The notes under the pieces were generated by a model. The model saw only the letters and a list, made by a program, of their open reading frames with translations, was not told the origin of the DNA and made no database searches. Shown here in pieces: positions 8,180 to 16,728 of a stretch of DNA of 64,000 nt. The translations under genes were made by a program, and so were the position numbers. Position 1 is the stretch's first letter. Every line of letters begins with the position of its first letter. The stretch lies in assembly GCA_963698015.1 (NCBI GenBank), contig OY969109.1, forward strand, positions 372,001 to 436,000, in the 5' to 3' direction. The DNA comes from VAXT01 sp963698015 (GTDB lineage Bacteria; Actinomycetota; Thermoleophilia; Gaiellales; Gaiellaceae).

Positions 8180-10183
8180 CTACAACCGCGCCGCGATCAC
8201 CCGCAGCGGAACAAACGCGAGCCGGCCGGGCCGGCGGTCGTACATCTTGTTCCAGCTCACGAACAGGCCCGCGGGCTCGAGGTGGGCGTCGAGCGACGGC
8301 GCCGCTGCCGGAAGCCGAAGGGCCTTGTCTTGTCCGTTCGAGAGCCTCAGGAGGTGGATGGCGCCGCCGGTCTCGTAGAGGGCCAGATCGCCCTGGACGT
8401 CGAGCAGGTATGGGGTCGGTCCCCCATCTGTGAGTAGCTGGCGCGTCTGCGTCTTGGTCCCAGTGCGAGCGTCGTAGGCCTCAAGCGTCGTGCCGCGCTG
8501 CACCGCGAGAGCTCGACCACGAAGTCGAGCCGTGACGATTCCCTCGCCAAGACTCCAGCTGTGCAAGGTTCGCCCCTTCGTGGAAAGGATTCGCACGAGG
8601 CCCGCGTCGGTTACGGTGACGATCCTGCCGGCGTCAACCGAAGTCGTAAAGCCGCCGGCCGCATTCGGCAGCGGGCGACAGCGGGCACGCGACCCGTAGA
8701 GGCCCGAATCCGGGCACTTGCTCGCTCTACGCGAGAGCAAGAGCCAGGCGTCGTACCGCGTGTTCGCTCCGACACGCCGGTTCGAAAAAGCGATGGTGCC
8801 TCCGCGGCCCACCAGGTACCCGATCTGCGAGCCCGTGCCATCCACGTCCGAGACGCTGGAGGCGACTGTTTTCGGGCGCGGGCCGCCAAGACGGCTCGTC
8901 TCGAGCCAGACCCCCGAGAATGTGTTGCCGGTCTCGCTGCAAGTCCAGGCCACCCGCGTCCCGGCGAGCACGAGCCAGCCCGGGCCGTAGCTGTAACGAC
9001 ACGGGCGGGGCCCGCGCAAGCTCCGACCGGTCGCCGCATCCCAGACGAGCAGGGCCGGATGCTTCTCGAATGCCAGCGTGGGAACAGCGCGGGTCCCGTC
9101 GGTCGCCACACTCGCGATCTGACGGCCGAAGCTCAGCTTCCGCGTGAACGGGACGGCAATGGTGTGAGGAATCTGCTCTCTGCCCGACAACCGGGGCCCG
9201 ACGAGCCACTGTGCCTCGAAATTCGACCCCCCAGCGGGAAACGGGTGGGTCAGAGCGCGCCCTCCATGCCCGGCCGGAGAGACCGCGAAGATGTCCGAGT
9301 CCTCAGCCGCCCGGAAGCGCCCGCGGTTGTAGAGGACGAGCTTTCCATCCGCCGACCACGCAGGCTCGGCGACATATTCCCCGACACGGCTGATGCTGAC
9401 CTGATGCACGCCTGTGCCGTTCGGTCGAACCACGTTGACCGCGCTGACGTTGTGGAGGAGCTTGACGAAGAGGATCCGCGATCCGTTCGGAGACCAGCGA
9501 GGAGACTCTCCGGCGACCTTCTGGACGACGCGGCGACCGCCGGAGCCGTCAGCGCGGATCGTCCAGAGCGCGTAGCGGTCGAGGCCGTTCCCCGGCGAGA
9601 TGTAGGCGATCCGCTGGGAGTCGGGAGACCAGGAAGGCGTCGCGTCTTCCGCGACCTTGAGGATGCCGAGCCGTCTCCGCGCTCCGCCAACGGCAGACAC
9701 GACGAACAGGCGGTTCTCGTCGATGAAGGCGATGGTGCTCCCGTCCGGAGACCAGGCCGGCGCCGAGCCACTGTCCTGGAGCGGCGTCGTGCTTCCGTCC
9801 GCGGTGTCGACGATGACGAGCCCCTCCTCGTAGCCGCCGCAGACGATGTGCCTCGAGTCGGGCGACCACCCGCCGGGACCGAACCCCGGACAGCCGCGCA
9901 GGGCGCGTTGGCCGCTGCCGTCCGCGTTCATAACGGTCCGGCCGTTGAACATGATCAGCCTTCCGTCCGGTGACGGGACGGGCTCGGAGTCGTCGACGTC
10001 GTTTTGGGTCAAATGCGTGAGACCGGTCCCGTCCGGGTTCACCGCGTAGATGTCGGAGTCGCCGTCGCGCGTGCTCGTGAAGACGACGGCCCCGCCGGCC
10101 TGGGCCCTCGCAGTACGATCGCCCGCGGCCGGCGCGGCGCCGGTCAGAACCGCCAAGCTCACGAGAAGTAGGAGTCGCTTCAT
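8180..10183 (-). CDS. Exported TolB-like double beta-propeller protein
   Basis: 667 aa with a cleavable signal peptide (MKRLLLLVSLAVLTGAAPAAG). Residues about 30-330 contain six or seven PD40/TolB-type blades with the hallmark SPDG-hhhF motif (VPSPDGRLIMF, SWSPDSQRIAYI, RWSPNGSRILFV). From about 340 onward a second propeller-like half resembles the stand-alone neighbours at 10250 and 18022 (LRGPRPCRYSYG, GGTIAFSNRR, PAGLFVSWNK). It heads its own unit: conserved element B ends 33 bp before the ATG and abuts the stop of the upstream gene. Probably periplasmic or cell-surface; ligand unknown. Confidence 0.8.
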   Translation of the reverse strand: MKRLLLLVSLAVLTGAAPAAGDRTARAQAGGAVVFTSTRDGDSDIYAVNPDGTGLTHLTQNDVDDSEPVPSPDGRLIMFNGRTVMNADGSGQRALRGCPGFGPGGWSPDSRHIVCGGYEEGLVIVDTADGSTTPLQDSGSAPAWSPDGSTIAFIDENRLFVVSAVGGARRRLGILKVAEDATPSWSPDSQRIAYISPGNGLDRYALWTIRADGSGGRRVVQKVAGESPRWSPNGSRILFVKLLHNVSAVNVVRPNGTGVHQVSISRVGEYVAEPAWSADGKLVLYNRGRFRAAEDSDIFAVSPAGHGGRALTHPFPAGGSNFEAQWLVGPRLSGREQIPHTIAVPFTRKLSFGRQIASVATDGTRAVPTLAFEKHPALLVWDAATGRSLRGPRPCRYSYGPGWLVLAGTRVAWTCSETGNTFSGVWLETSRLGGPRPKTVASSVSDVDGTGSQIGYLVGRGGTIAFSNRRVGANTRYDAWLLLSRRASKCPDSGLYGSRARCRPLPNAAGGFTTSVDAGRIVTVTDAGLVRILSTKGRTLHSWSLGEGIVTARLRGRALAVQRGTTLEAYDARTGTKTQTRQLLTDGGPTPYLLDVQGDLALYETGGAIHLLRLSNGQDKALRLPAAAPSLDAHLEPAGLFVSWNKMYDRRPGRLAFVPLRVIAARL

Positions 10184-10215
10184 CAGCAGCGAGTCTGCTC
10201 GGAGGACGAGCCCGG

Positions 10216-10249
10216 TTCCATGGACGGAACGTGGAAGCTCGATGGAATC
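10216..10249 (-). promoter_or_regulatory. Conserved element, copy B
   Basis: On the minus strand: GATTCCAT, 16 nt, GTCCATGGAA. It fills the gap between the stop of the eight-gene unit (10250) and the ATG of the TolB-like gene (10183). Same spacing as copies A, C and D. Confidence 0.7.
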
Positions 10250-11326
10250 TCAGCCGAGGCGGCGCAACACATCGGCGATCGGCGTGAAGGTGACACGTCT
10301 CCCACCCGCCACGAACAAGCCGGGGGGCTCCAGCTGGGAATAGGCCTGCCCGCGCGTCTGGAACGTGGCGGTTCGCCCGTCGCTGACGCGCCGCAGCGTG
10401 ACCGTCTTCTGCATGGCGGTCACGAGGATGCCGTGCTCCAGATCCTCGAGCCGGTCGAGTCTTGCGCTGCCCTCCGCCGGGAAGCTCTTGATGAGCTCGC
10501 CGGAGCCCGTGTCGTAGATCTCGAACGCTCCCGGCACCCGAAGGGCCAGCCGGTTGCCGGAGAGAGAAGCGGCGCGCACGTCTGCCATTGGAAGGTCGAG
10601 GAGCCGCTTGCCGCTCGCGGCGAGGAGCCTCACGCCGTGGTCGGTCTGGGCAGCGATGCGTCCCGCGTCGACCGCAAGGACGGTCAGCTTGCCGCTCGCC
10701 TTGGCGACACGCGCGCAGTGGCCCAGCGGGCTGTAGTCCATATAGGACGGACACTTGCCGCGGCGCGCTGCTCGCCAGATCGTCGCCGAGACGATGTCGT
10801 CGACCTGTCGGCCGGGCGGGCACGGCGGTTCGCCCTCGACCTCGGGATCGCCGCAATGCACCTGCACGGTGAACGCGATCAGGTTCCCATCGCCCTTAGG
10901 CCCGAATGCCTCGTCCCCTCCCCCACCCGTCGACCAATCCCACGAAGCGGCTCCGAGAGAGAGCGCTTTGTGACGAGCGATTGTCGCAGTGCTGACCGTC
11001 GTCTCGAGCGTATTCCCGCCGCCGAACTCGTCCCAGGCGACCCTGGTGCCGGCAAGCGCCAGGCTGCCTCCGGGCCCACAGCCCTTGCTGCAGCCGGGAT
11101 CGATAATTGTGTGAATCGGCGTCAGTCTCCGGGTGTGAGGCTCCCAGACAGTGATCTGCGCGCGGCCCTGACCAGAGACGATCAACGCGGTGCGCGCACC
11201 GTCGGCCGCGAGTGCGACGACAGGCCTGTGCATGACCAGGGTTGCCGGCGGTGACGAGCTGGGCGCGGCTGACGCGACCGAGGCCAAGGCCCCGATTGAG
11301 ATTGCGAGGGTGAGCAACGTCCTCAT
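10250..11326 (-). CDS. Exported beta-propeller-like protein, last gene of the FG-GAP operon
   Basis: 358 aa; signal peptide MRTLLTLAISIGALASVASA. Repeated short strands (ALAADGARTALIV, GSLALAGTRVAWDE, LAVDAGRIAAQ, ASLSGNRLALRV, SDGRTATF) suggest a propeller. Two cysteine-containing loops (DPGCSKGC; CGDP then PPCPPG) may form disulfides outside the cell. It resembles the C-terminal half of the gene at 8180 and the gene at 18022, so the three are paralogues. Its ATG overlaps the TAA of the preceding FG-GAP gene in TAATG, which indicates coupled translation. No enzymatic motif is visible. Confidence 0.75.
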   Translation of the reverse strand: MRTLLTLAISIGALASVASAAPSSSPPATLVMHRPVVALAADGARTALIVSGQGRAQITVWEPHTRRLTPIHTIIDPGCSKGCGPGGSLALAGTRVAWDEFGGGNTLETTVSTATIARHKALSLGAASWDWSTGGGGDEAFGPKGDGNLIAFTVQVHCGDPEVEGEPPCPPGRQVDDIVSATIWRAARRGKCPSYMDYSPLGHCARVAKASGKLTVLAVDAGRIAAQTDHGVRLLAASGKRLLDLPMADVRAASLSGNRLALRVPGAFEIYDTGSGELIKSFPAEGSARLDRLEDLEHGILVTAMQKTVTLRRVSDGRTATFQTRGQAYSQLEPPGLFVAGGRRVTFTPIADVLRRLG

Positions 11327-12675
11327 TACGAGCGGCCCCCGCGGCTTATAACGACATCGACCTTGCTCCCGCGGGGTAGTACCGCGCCGAACTTTGGCTT
11401 CTGCCGGATCACGAGGCCCTTGATCGTCCTTGAGTGGTCGAAGCTGACCTTGCCTACGCGGCAATTGACCCGCGCCAAGGTTTGCTTCACGGCCTTCAGG
11501 GTCTGCCGTCTCAACTCCTGCACGTTGCAGAGGCCCGGTTTGTTGAGGAGGACCGAGACCGTTGAGCTGTTCATGACTAGGAGGTCCCGCCTTCGGTCGC
11601 CGTTCAGATCGCCGATCGCGATCAACGCCGGGTACGCCCCGGTTCCGTAGTCGAGCTGTTTCTGAAACCGGCCGTCACCCAGATTGACGAGCACGGAAAC
11701 GGCATGGAGGCGGCTCGTCACGGCGAGGTCCGCCTTGCGGTCGCCGTTCAGGTCGCCGATCGCGACCGAGCCACCTCCCGTGGCCCAATCTCCGTGCAGC
11801 GACGGGGAAACCCCCCTTCTGAACCCCCCGTGGCCTCTATTGAGATAGACCAAGACGCCAGGCCCCTCTTCTTTGTCGCTGCTCGTCACCAGAAGATCCG
11901 CCTTGTCATCGCCGTTCACGTCGCCGATCTCGACCGAAGTCGGATCGAACGGCGTCCCGTACTCGCGCTTGGCCGGAAAAGTGCCATCCCCAGCGTTTAG
12001 GAAGACGGATAGAACAGGCCCCAGGTTCTGGTCGTTGAGAGTCGCGAGATCCGTCTTGCCATCGCCGTTCAAATCGCCGATCGCAAGGTCGCGCGGCGAG
12101 AGTCCCGGACCGAAGTCCCGCTTGGACTCGAATGTCCCATCGCCGATGTTCAGCAGAACCGAGATTCCGTTCCCGTCAAAATCTCCGTTGTTCGCGGTCA
12201 CGAGATCGGGCTTGCTGTCACCGTTCACGTCATCGATCGCAACCGATACCGTCCCCCGTCCCGTGGCGTAGTCACGCTTGGGGCGAAGAGTTCCGTCCCC
12301 GTTGTTCAACAGAACCGAGACGGTGTTTGCATCGTGGTTCGCGGTCGCCACATCACGACTGCCGTCCCCATTCAGATCTCCGATCGCGACCGACTCGGGG
12401 CCGCGCCCGGTTCCGAACTTGCGCGGACCGCGGAAGCTTCCGTTGCCCTTGTTGATGAGCACAGAGACCGTGTGAGTTTTCGATCCGTTGGCGCTCACGA
12501 GGTCCGGCTTGGCGTCGCCGGTGAGATCGCCCACGGCGATGGCCGCGGCCGCGTGACCCGTTGCGTAGGCTCTCGCCCGCCCAAACGAGGGGCCGGATGA
12601 GCTGCCCAGTTCGCTGGCGCTGGCTGAACTGCAGAGCACTGCGAGCGCAGCGAATGCGACGAGGGCTGCTCTCAC
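11326..12675 (-). CDS. FG-GAP seven-bladed propeller with C-terminal PASTA domain (paralogue 5)
   Basis: 449 aa. Signal peptide ALVAFAALAVLCSSASA, then seven FG-GAP/VCBS repeats of about 50 residues, each with the calcium-loop-like core GDLNGDGKxDL, and a final PASTA-type domain of about 66 residues (GLCNVQELRRQTLKAV to VDVVISRG). Blades five and six are longer and more diverged than in the other copies (VTSSDKEEGPG; SPSLHGDWATGG). GTG start at 12675 overlaps the upstream TGA as GTGA. This copy has the lowest identity to its neighbours by eye, so it is probably one of the older duplicates. Predicted to be secreted; ligand unknown. Confidence 0.85.
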   Translation of the reverse strand: MRAALVAFAALAVLCSSASASELGSSSGPSFGRARAYATGHAAAAIAVGDLTGDAKPDLVSANGSKTHTVSVLINKGNGSFRGPRKFGTGRGPESVAIGDLNGDGSRDVATANHDANTVSVLLNNGDGTLRPKRDYATGRGTVSVAIDDVNGDSKPDLVTANNGDFDGNGISVLLNIGDGTFESKRDFGPGLSPRDLAIGDLNGDGKTDLATLNDQNLGPVLSVFLNAGDGTFPAKREYGTPFDPTSVEIGDVNGDDKADLLVTSSDKEEGPGVLVYLNRGHGGFRRGVSPSLHGDWATGGGSVAIGDLNGDRKADLAVTSRLHAVSVLVNLGDGRFQKQLDYGTGAYPALIAIGDLNGDRRRDLLVMNSSTVSVLLNKPGLCNVQELRRQTLKAVKQTLARVNCRVGKVSFDHSRTIKGLVIRQKPKFGAVLPRGSKVDVVISRGGRS

Positions 12676-13997
12676 GACGGCCTCTTCCCGCGGCTGACGA
12701 CGAGGTTGACCTTGCTGCCGCCCGGCAGCACCGCGCCGAATCTCTGCTGCTGCGAGATCACACGACCCCGCGCGACGGTCTTCGAGTAGGCGCGGCGGAT
12801 CTTCCCGACGCGGCAGTTTGCGCGCGCGACCGTCCGCCTTGCGGCCGGCAGCGTCTGCCACTTCACGTCTTGCACGACGCAGAGGCCCGGCCTATTGATG
12901 AGCACGGAAACGGTGTGGGGGTCGGGATTTGCGGTCACAAGATCTAGCTTGCGGTCGCCGTTCAGATCGCCGATCGCAACCGAGTACGGGTGGTGTCCTG
13001 CGTAGTCGACGTTGGCCAGGAAGCTGCCGTCGCCCCGATTGGCAAGCACGGAGACCCTGCTCATCCCGTCGCTCGTGGTCACCAGATCGGGCCTCCGGTC
13101 ACCATTCAGGTCGCCGATCGCGACCGAGGTGGGAGATCCTCCGGTTGGGTAGGCGCGCGCTTTGCGGAGGCTGCCGTCGCCGCGGTTGAGGAGCACGGAG
13201 ACCGATGCTGAGCCGTTGTCGGTTGCCAGGTCCAGCTTGGCGTCGCCGTTCAGGTCGCCGATCGCGATCCGAAAAGGGTCTCCGCGCGTTTCGTAGTTTC
13301 GCTTCGCCCTGAAGCTGCCGTCGCCCCTATTCAGGAGCACGGACACAGTTCGTCCAGGGATCTCGTCGGTCCCGTGGTTCGCAATCGCGAGGTCCGGCTT
13401 GCGGTCGGCATTCAGGTCGCCGGTCGCGACCGAGGTGGGGTACCTTCCCGTCGCGTACTCGAGCCTGGCTCGGAAGCTTCCCTCGCCGTTGTTCAGAAGC
13501 ACGGCTACGGTGTTCGACTCTTCATTCGCGGCCGCGAGGTCCGGTTTGCGATCGCCGTTCAGGTCGCCGATCGCAACCGATTCGGAGTTACCTCCGATTG
13601 GATAATCGACCCTTGGCTGGAAAGTGCCATCGCCTCCGTTCAGAAGCAGCGAGACGGTGCCATCGTTCCCGGTCACAAGGTCGGGCTTGCGGTCGCCGTT
13701 CACATCACCGATCGCGACCGCCCAAGGATTGGATCCGGTCCGGTAGTCGCGCTTGGCGCTGAAGCTCCCACTGCCCCTGTTGAGGAGCACGGAGACGGTA
13801 TTCGTCCCGAAAGTGTTCGCGGTCGCGAGGTCCCGCTTGCCGTCACCGTTCAGGTCGCCGATCGCGACCGAGACCGAGTTACGTCCCGCCGCGTAGCTCC
13901 TCGCGGCGGCGAACGAAGGCGCCGAGCCGGTGGGCGCTGCCGCGCTCACGGAACTGGTGAGGACGAGCAAGCCCGCGAGTGCGAGGACATTCCTCAC
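12672..13997 (-). CDS. FG-GAP seven-bladed propeller with C-terminal PASTA domain (paralogue 4)
   Basis: 441 aa. GTG start at 13997, in GTGA overlap with the stop of paralogue 3. Signal peptide NVLALAGLLVLTSSVSA. Seven repeats, the first starting YAAGRNSVSVAIGDLNGDG; the fourth carries an insertion (GTDEIPGR) at the position where paralogues 3 and 4 also have GTEHDPGR or GPDEDGR, so this loop is a shared variable site. The C-terminal PASTA domain (GLCVVQDVKWQTLPAA onward) keeps the conserved Cys before the first strand and a second Cys at ANCRVGK, which may form a disulfide. Secreted binding protein is the most that can be inferred. Confidence 0.85.
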   Translation of the reverse strand: MRNVLALAGLLVLTSSVSAAAPTGSAPSFAAARSYAAGRNSVSVAIGDLNGDGKRDLATANTFGTNTVSVLLNRGSGSFSAKRDYRTGSNPWAVAIGDVNGDRKPDLVTGNDGTVSLLLNGGDGTFQPRVDYPIGGNSESVAIGDLNGDRKPDLAAANEESNTVAVLLNNGEGSFRARLEYATGRYPTSVATGDLNADRKPDLAIANHGTDEIPGRTVSVLLNRGDGSFRAKRNYETRGDPFRIAIGDLNGDAKLDLATDNGSASVSVLLNRGDGSLRKARAYPTGGSPTSVAIGDLNGDRRPDLVTTSDGMSRVSVLANRGDGSFLANVDYAGHHPYSVAIGDLNGDRKLDLVTANPDPHTVSVLINRPGLCVVQDVKWQTLPAARRTVARANCRVGKIRRAYSKTVARGRVISQQQRFGAVLPGGSKVNLVVSRGKRPS

Positions 13998-15370
13998 GAC
14001 GGCCTGCTCCCGCGGCTGACGACGAGGTTGACCTTGCCGCCCGCCGGCAGCACCGTCCCGAATCTCGGCTTCTGTGAAATCACGCTGCCCTTCTTGACGG
14101 TCGCCGAGTACGCGCGGCCGATCCCGCCGAGACGACAGTGGCCGCGCTCGAGCCTCCGCCTCGTGACACGGAGTGTCTTGCCCTTCACGAACTGCACGTT
14201 GCAAAGGCCCGGCTGGTTGATCAGTACCGAGATTGAACCGGCGAGATCATTCGCCGCCGTCAGATCCGGCTTGCCGTCGCCGTTCAGGTCATGGATCGCG
14301 ACCGACACCGGCGCGCTCGGACCGGAAAGGAAATACACCCTCCGCCGGAAGCTGCGATGCCCGCCGCCCAGAAGCGCACCAATGGTGTGCATGCCTTCGT
14401 TTCCGGTCGCGAGGTCGGGCTTCCCATCCCCGTTCAGGTCGCCGATAGCGATCGAGATGGGAAAGTGTCCCCTGGTCCAGTACTCGCGCCTGGTCGGGAA
14501 ACGACCGTTGCCCGCGTTGGTGAGCACGGTGACCGCGCCACGAGCTTGCCCGGAGCGAAAGACGGCACGTGCGCGGGCATTCGCCGTGGCCAGATCCGGC
14601 TTGCCGTCGCCGTTCAGGTCGCCGATCGCAACCTGTCGAGGGTCGCGTCCTGTCCGATAGTCGCGCTTGGCCCGGAAACGGCCGCCGCCTCGGTTGAGAA
14701 GCACGGAAACGGTCCTCCCGTCCTCGTCAGGACCGTCGTTCGCTGCCACTAGATCGAGCCTGCCGTCGCCGTTCAGGTCGCCGACCGCGACCGAGTAGGG
14801 CTCGCTTCCGGTTCGATACTCGACGTGTGCCGGAAAACTCGCCGCGCCCTGATTCACGAGAACAGACACTCTGTTCGATTCGCCGTTCGCGGTCACGAGG
14901 TCGGGCTTGCCGTCCCCGTTCAGGTCGCCGACCGCGACCGAGTAGGGCCCGCTTCCGGTTCGATACTCGCGCGCGGCCTCGAAGCTTCCGTCGCCCCTGT
15001 TCAGGAGCACGGAGACGGTGTTGTCATGGTTGTTCGCGGTCGCGAGGTCCGGACTGCTGTCGCTGTTCAGGTCGGCAATCCCCATACCGGTCGGCGTGTG
15101 TCCGACTGAGTAGTCTCGCTTGGCCTGAAAGTTGCCGGCGCCGCTGTTCACGAGTACGGAGACCGTCGCGACGTTGACGTTCGCGGTCGCCAGGTCCGGC
15201 ATGCCGTCGCCGTTCAGGTCGCCGACCGCGAGTGCTCCGGGACCCGCCCCGGCCTCGATTGGGTAGCTCTTCGCGCGGGCGAACGAAGGTGCCGAACCGG
15301 CGATTCGCCCATCGGCGCCAAGCGGGCCCGCCAGAACGAGCACGCTCGCGAGTGCGAGGAGCTTCTTCAC
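13994..15370 (-). CDS. FG-GAP seven-bladed propeller with C-terminal PASTA domain (paralogue 3)
   Basis: 458 aa. GTG start at 15370 overlaps the preceding TGA. Short signal peptide KLLALASVLVLAGPLGADG. The seven blades include two adjacent near-copies (YRTGSGPYSVAVGDLNGDG and YRTGSEPYSVAVGDLNGDG), evidence of blade duplication within the gene. Blade five has a long loop (ARARAVFRSGQARGA). The PASTA domain begins GLCNVQFVKGKTLRVT and ends VNLVVSRG. Asp/Asn-rich DLNGDG loops suggest calcium binding in each blade. Same orientation and coupling as its neighbours. Confidence 0.85.
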   Translation of the reverse strand: MKKLLALASVLVLAGPLGADGRIAGSAPSFARAKSYPIEAGAGPGALAVGDLNGDGMPDLATANVNVATVSVLVNSGAGNFQAKRDYSVGHTPTGMGIADLNSDSSPDLATANNHDNTVSVLLNRGDGSFEAAREYRTGSGPYSVAVGDLNGDGKPDLVTANGESNRVSVLVNQGAASFPAHVEYRTGSEPYSVAVGDLNGDGRLDLVAANDGPDEDGRTVSVLLNRGGGRFRAKRDYRTGRDPRQVAIGDLNGDGKPDLATANARARAVFRSGQARGAVTVLTNAGNGRFPTRREYWTRGHFPISIAIGDLNGDGKPDLATGNEGMHTIGALLGGGHRSFRRRVYFLSGPSAPVSVAIHDLNGDGKPDLTAANDLAGSISVLINQPGLCNVQFVKGKTLRVTRRRLERGHCRLGGIGRAYSATVKKGSVISQKPRFGTVLPAGGKVNLVVSRGSRPS

Positions 15371-16728
15371 GATCTTCGCCCCAGGCTGACGACGAGGTTG
15401 ACCTTGCTCCCACCCGGGAGCACGGCGCCGAACTTCGGCTTCTGCGAGATCACGCGACCTCGCTTGACGGTCCTCGAGTAGGGACGACGGATCGTCCCGG
15501 AGCGGCAATTGGCGCGCGCGATCGCCCGCTTCGCGGCCGCGAGCATCGTTCCCCTGACGTTCTGCACCGTGCACAGGCCCGGCGTATTGAGAAGCACTGA
15601 CACCGAGTTCAGCAGATAGTCCGCGGTGACCAGGTCCCGCTTGCTGTCACCGTTCAAATCACCGATCGCGACAGAGGAATCGAAGGCTCCGGTTCCGTAG
15701 TCGAGCTTGGCCTGAAAGGTGCCGTCGCCCTTGTTGAGCAGCACCGACACGGTGTGCACCCAAAGGCCGTGGTTTGCGGTCGCCAAGTCCGGGCTGCCGT
15801 CCCCGTTCAGATCGCCAATCGCGACGGATTCAGGGTGCTGTCTGGTGCCGTAGTCGCGCTTAGCGTTGAAGGTCCCGTCGCCCTTGTTTAGGAGCACCGA
15901 GACAGTACGCGCGTGGTTGTTCGCGGTCGTGAGGTCCGGTTTGCGGTCACCGTTCAGGTCGCCGATCGCGACCGACCAGGGACGGATCTGGGCCGCATAG
16001 TCGCGATTGGCTCGAAAGCTGCCGTCGCCCCTGTTCAGGAGCACGGACACGGTCCTTCCAGGATCGTGCTCGGTCCCAAAGTTCGCGGTCGCAAGATCCG
16101 GCTTGCCGTCGCCGTTCAGGTCGCGGATCGCGACTGAATCAGGACCCTCCCCGGTCGTGTAGTCGAGCTTGGCCTGAAAGCTGCCGTCGCCCCTGTTCAG
16201 GAGCACCGACACGGTCCTTCCAGGATCGTGCTCCGTCCCAACGTTCGCGGTCGCAAGATCCGGCTTGCCGTCGCCGTTCAGGTCGCCGATCGCGACCGAA
16301 TCAGGACCCACCCCTGTCGTGTAGTCGAGCTTGGCCTGGAAGGCACCGTCGCCCGTGTTGAGGAGTACGGACACGGCGCCGGAATCCCAGTTCGCTGTCG
16401 CCAGGTCGGACTTGCCGTCACCGTTCAGATCGCCGATCGCTACGGATACCGGAATGCTTCCGGTGGCGTAGTCGCGCTTGGCTCGGAAGCTGCCGTTGCC
16501 CCTGTTCAGGAGCACGGACACGGTCCTTCCAGGACCGTCCTCGCCCGCGGTCGCCAGGTCCGGCTTGCGGTCGCCGTTCAGGTCGCCGATCGCGACCGAC
16601 CCCGGGGCACGCCCGGTTGCGTAGCTCTTCGCGCGGGCGAACGACGGCGCAGGGGTAGCGGTCGGCGCCGCGCCGGCGACCGAGCCGCCGATTAGCAGCA
16701 GGGCGGCGGGTACAAGGAGCGTCCTCAC
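15367..16728 (-). CDS. FG-GAP seven-bladed propeller with C-terminal PASTA domain (paralogue 2)
   Basis: 453 aa. GTG start at 16728 in GTGA overlap with paralogue 1. Signal peptide TLLVPAALLLIGGSVAGA. Seven blades; blades three and four are almost identical at both protein (GTEHDPGRTVSVLLNRGDGS) and DNA level, marking a recent 162-bp duplication at about 16020-16345. PASTA domain from GLCTVQNVRGTMLAAA to VNLVVSLG. An upstream in-frame ATG would add about 50 basic residues before the signal peptide and would lie within the previous gene, so the GTG is preferred. Confidence 0.87.
   Translation of the reverse strand: MRTLLVPAALLLIGGSVAGAAPTATPAPSFARAKSYATGRAPGSVAIGDLNGDRKPDLATAGEDGPGRTVSVLLNRGNGSFRAKRDYATGSIPVSVAIGDLNGDGKSDLATANWDSGAVSVLLNTGDGAFQAKLDYTTGVGPDSVAIGDLNGDGKPDLATANVGTEHDPGRTVSVLLNRGDGSFQAKLDYTTGEGPDSVAIRDLNGDGKPDLATANFGTEHDPGRTVSVLLNRGDGSFRANRDYAAQIRPWSVAIGDLNGDRKPDLTTANNHARTVSVLLNKGDGTFNAKRDYGTRQHPESVAIGDLNGDGSPDLATANHGLWVHTVSVLLNKGDGTFQAKLDYGTGAFDSSVAIGDLNGDSKRDLVTADYLLNSVSVLLNTPGLCTVQNVRGTMLAAAKRAIARANCRSGTIRRPYSRTVKRGRVISQKPKFGAVLPGGSKVNLVVSLGRRS
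16020..16345. repeat. 162-bp near-identical tandem duplication (one propeller blade)
   Basis: CAGGATCGTGCTC and the sequence after it recur 162 bp apart (about 16061 and 16223). The unit equals 54 codons, one FG-GAP blade with its loop. The few mismatches point to a recent in-frame duplication. Confidence 0.75.
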
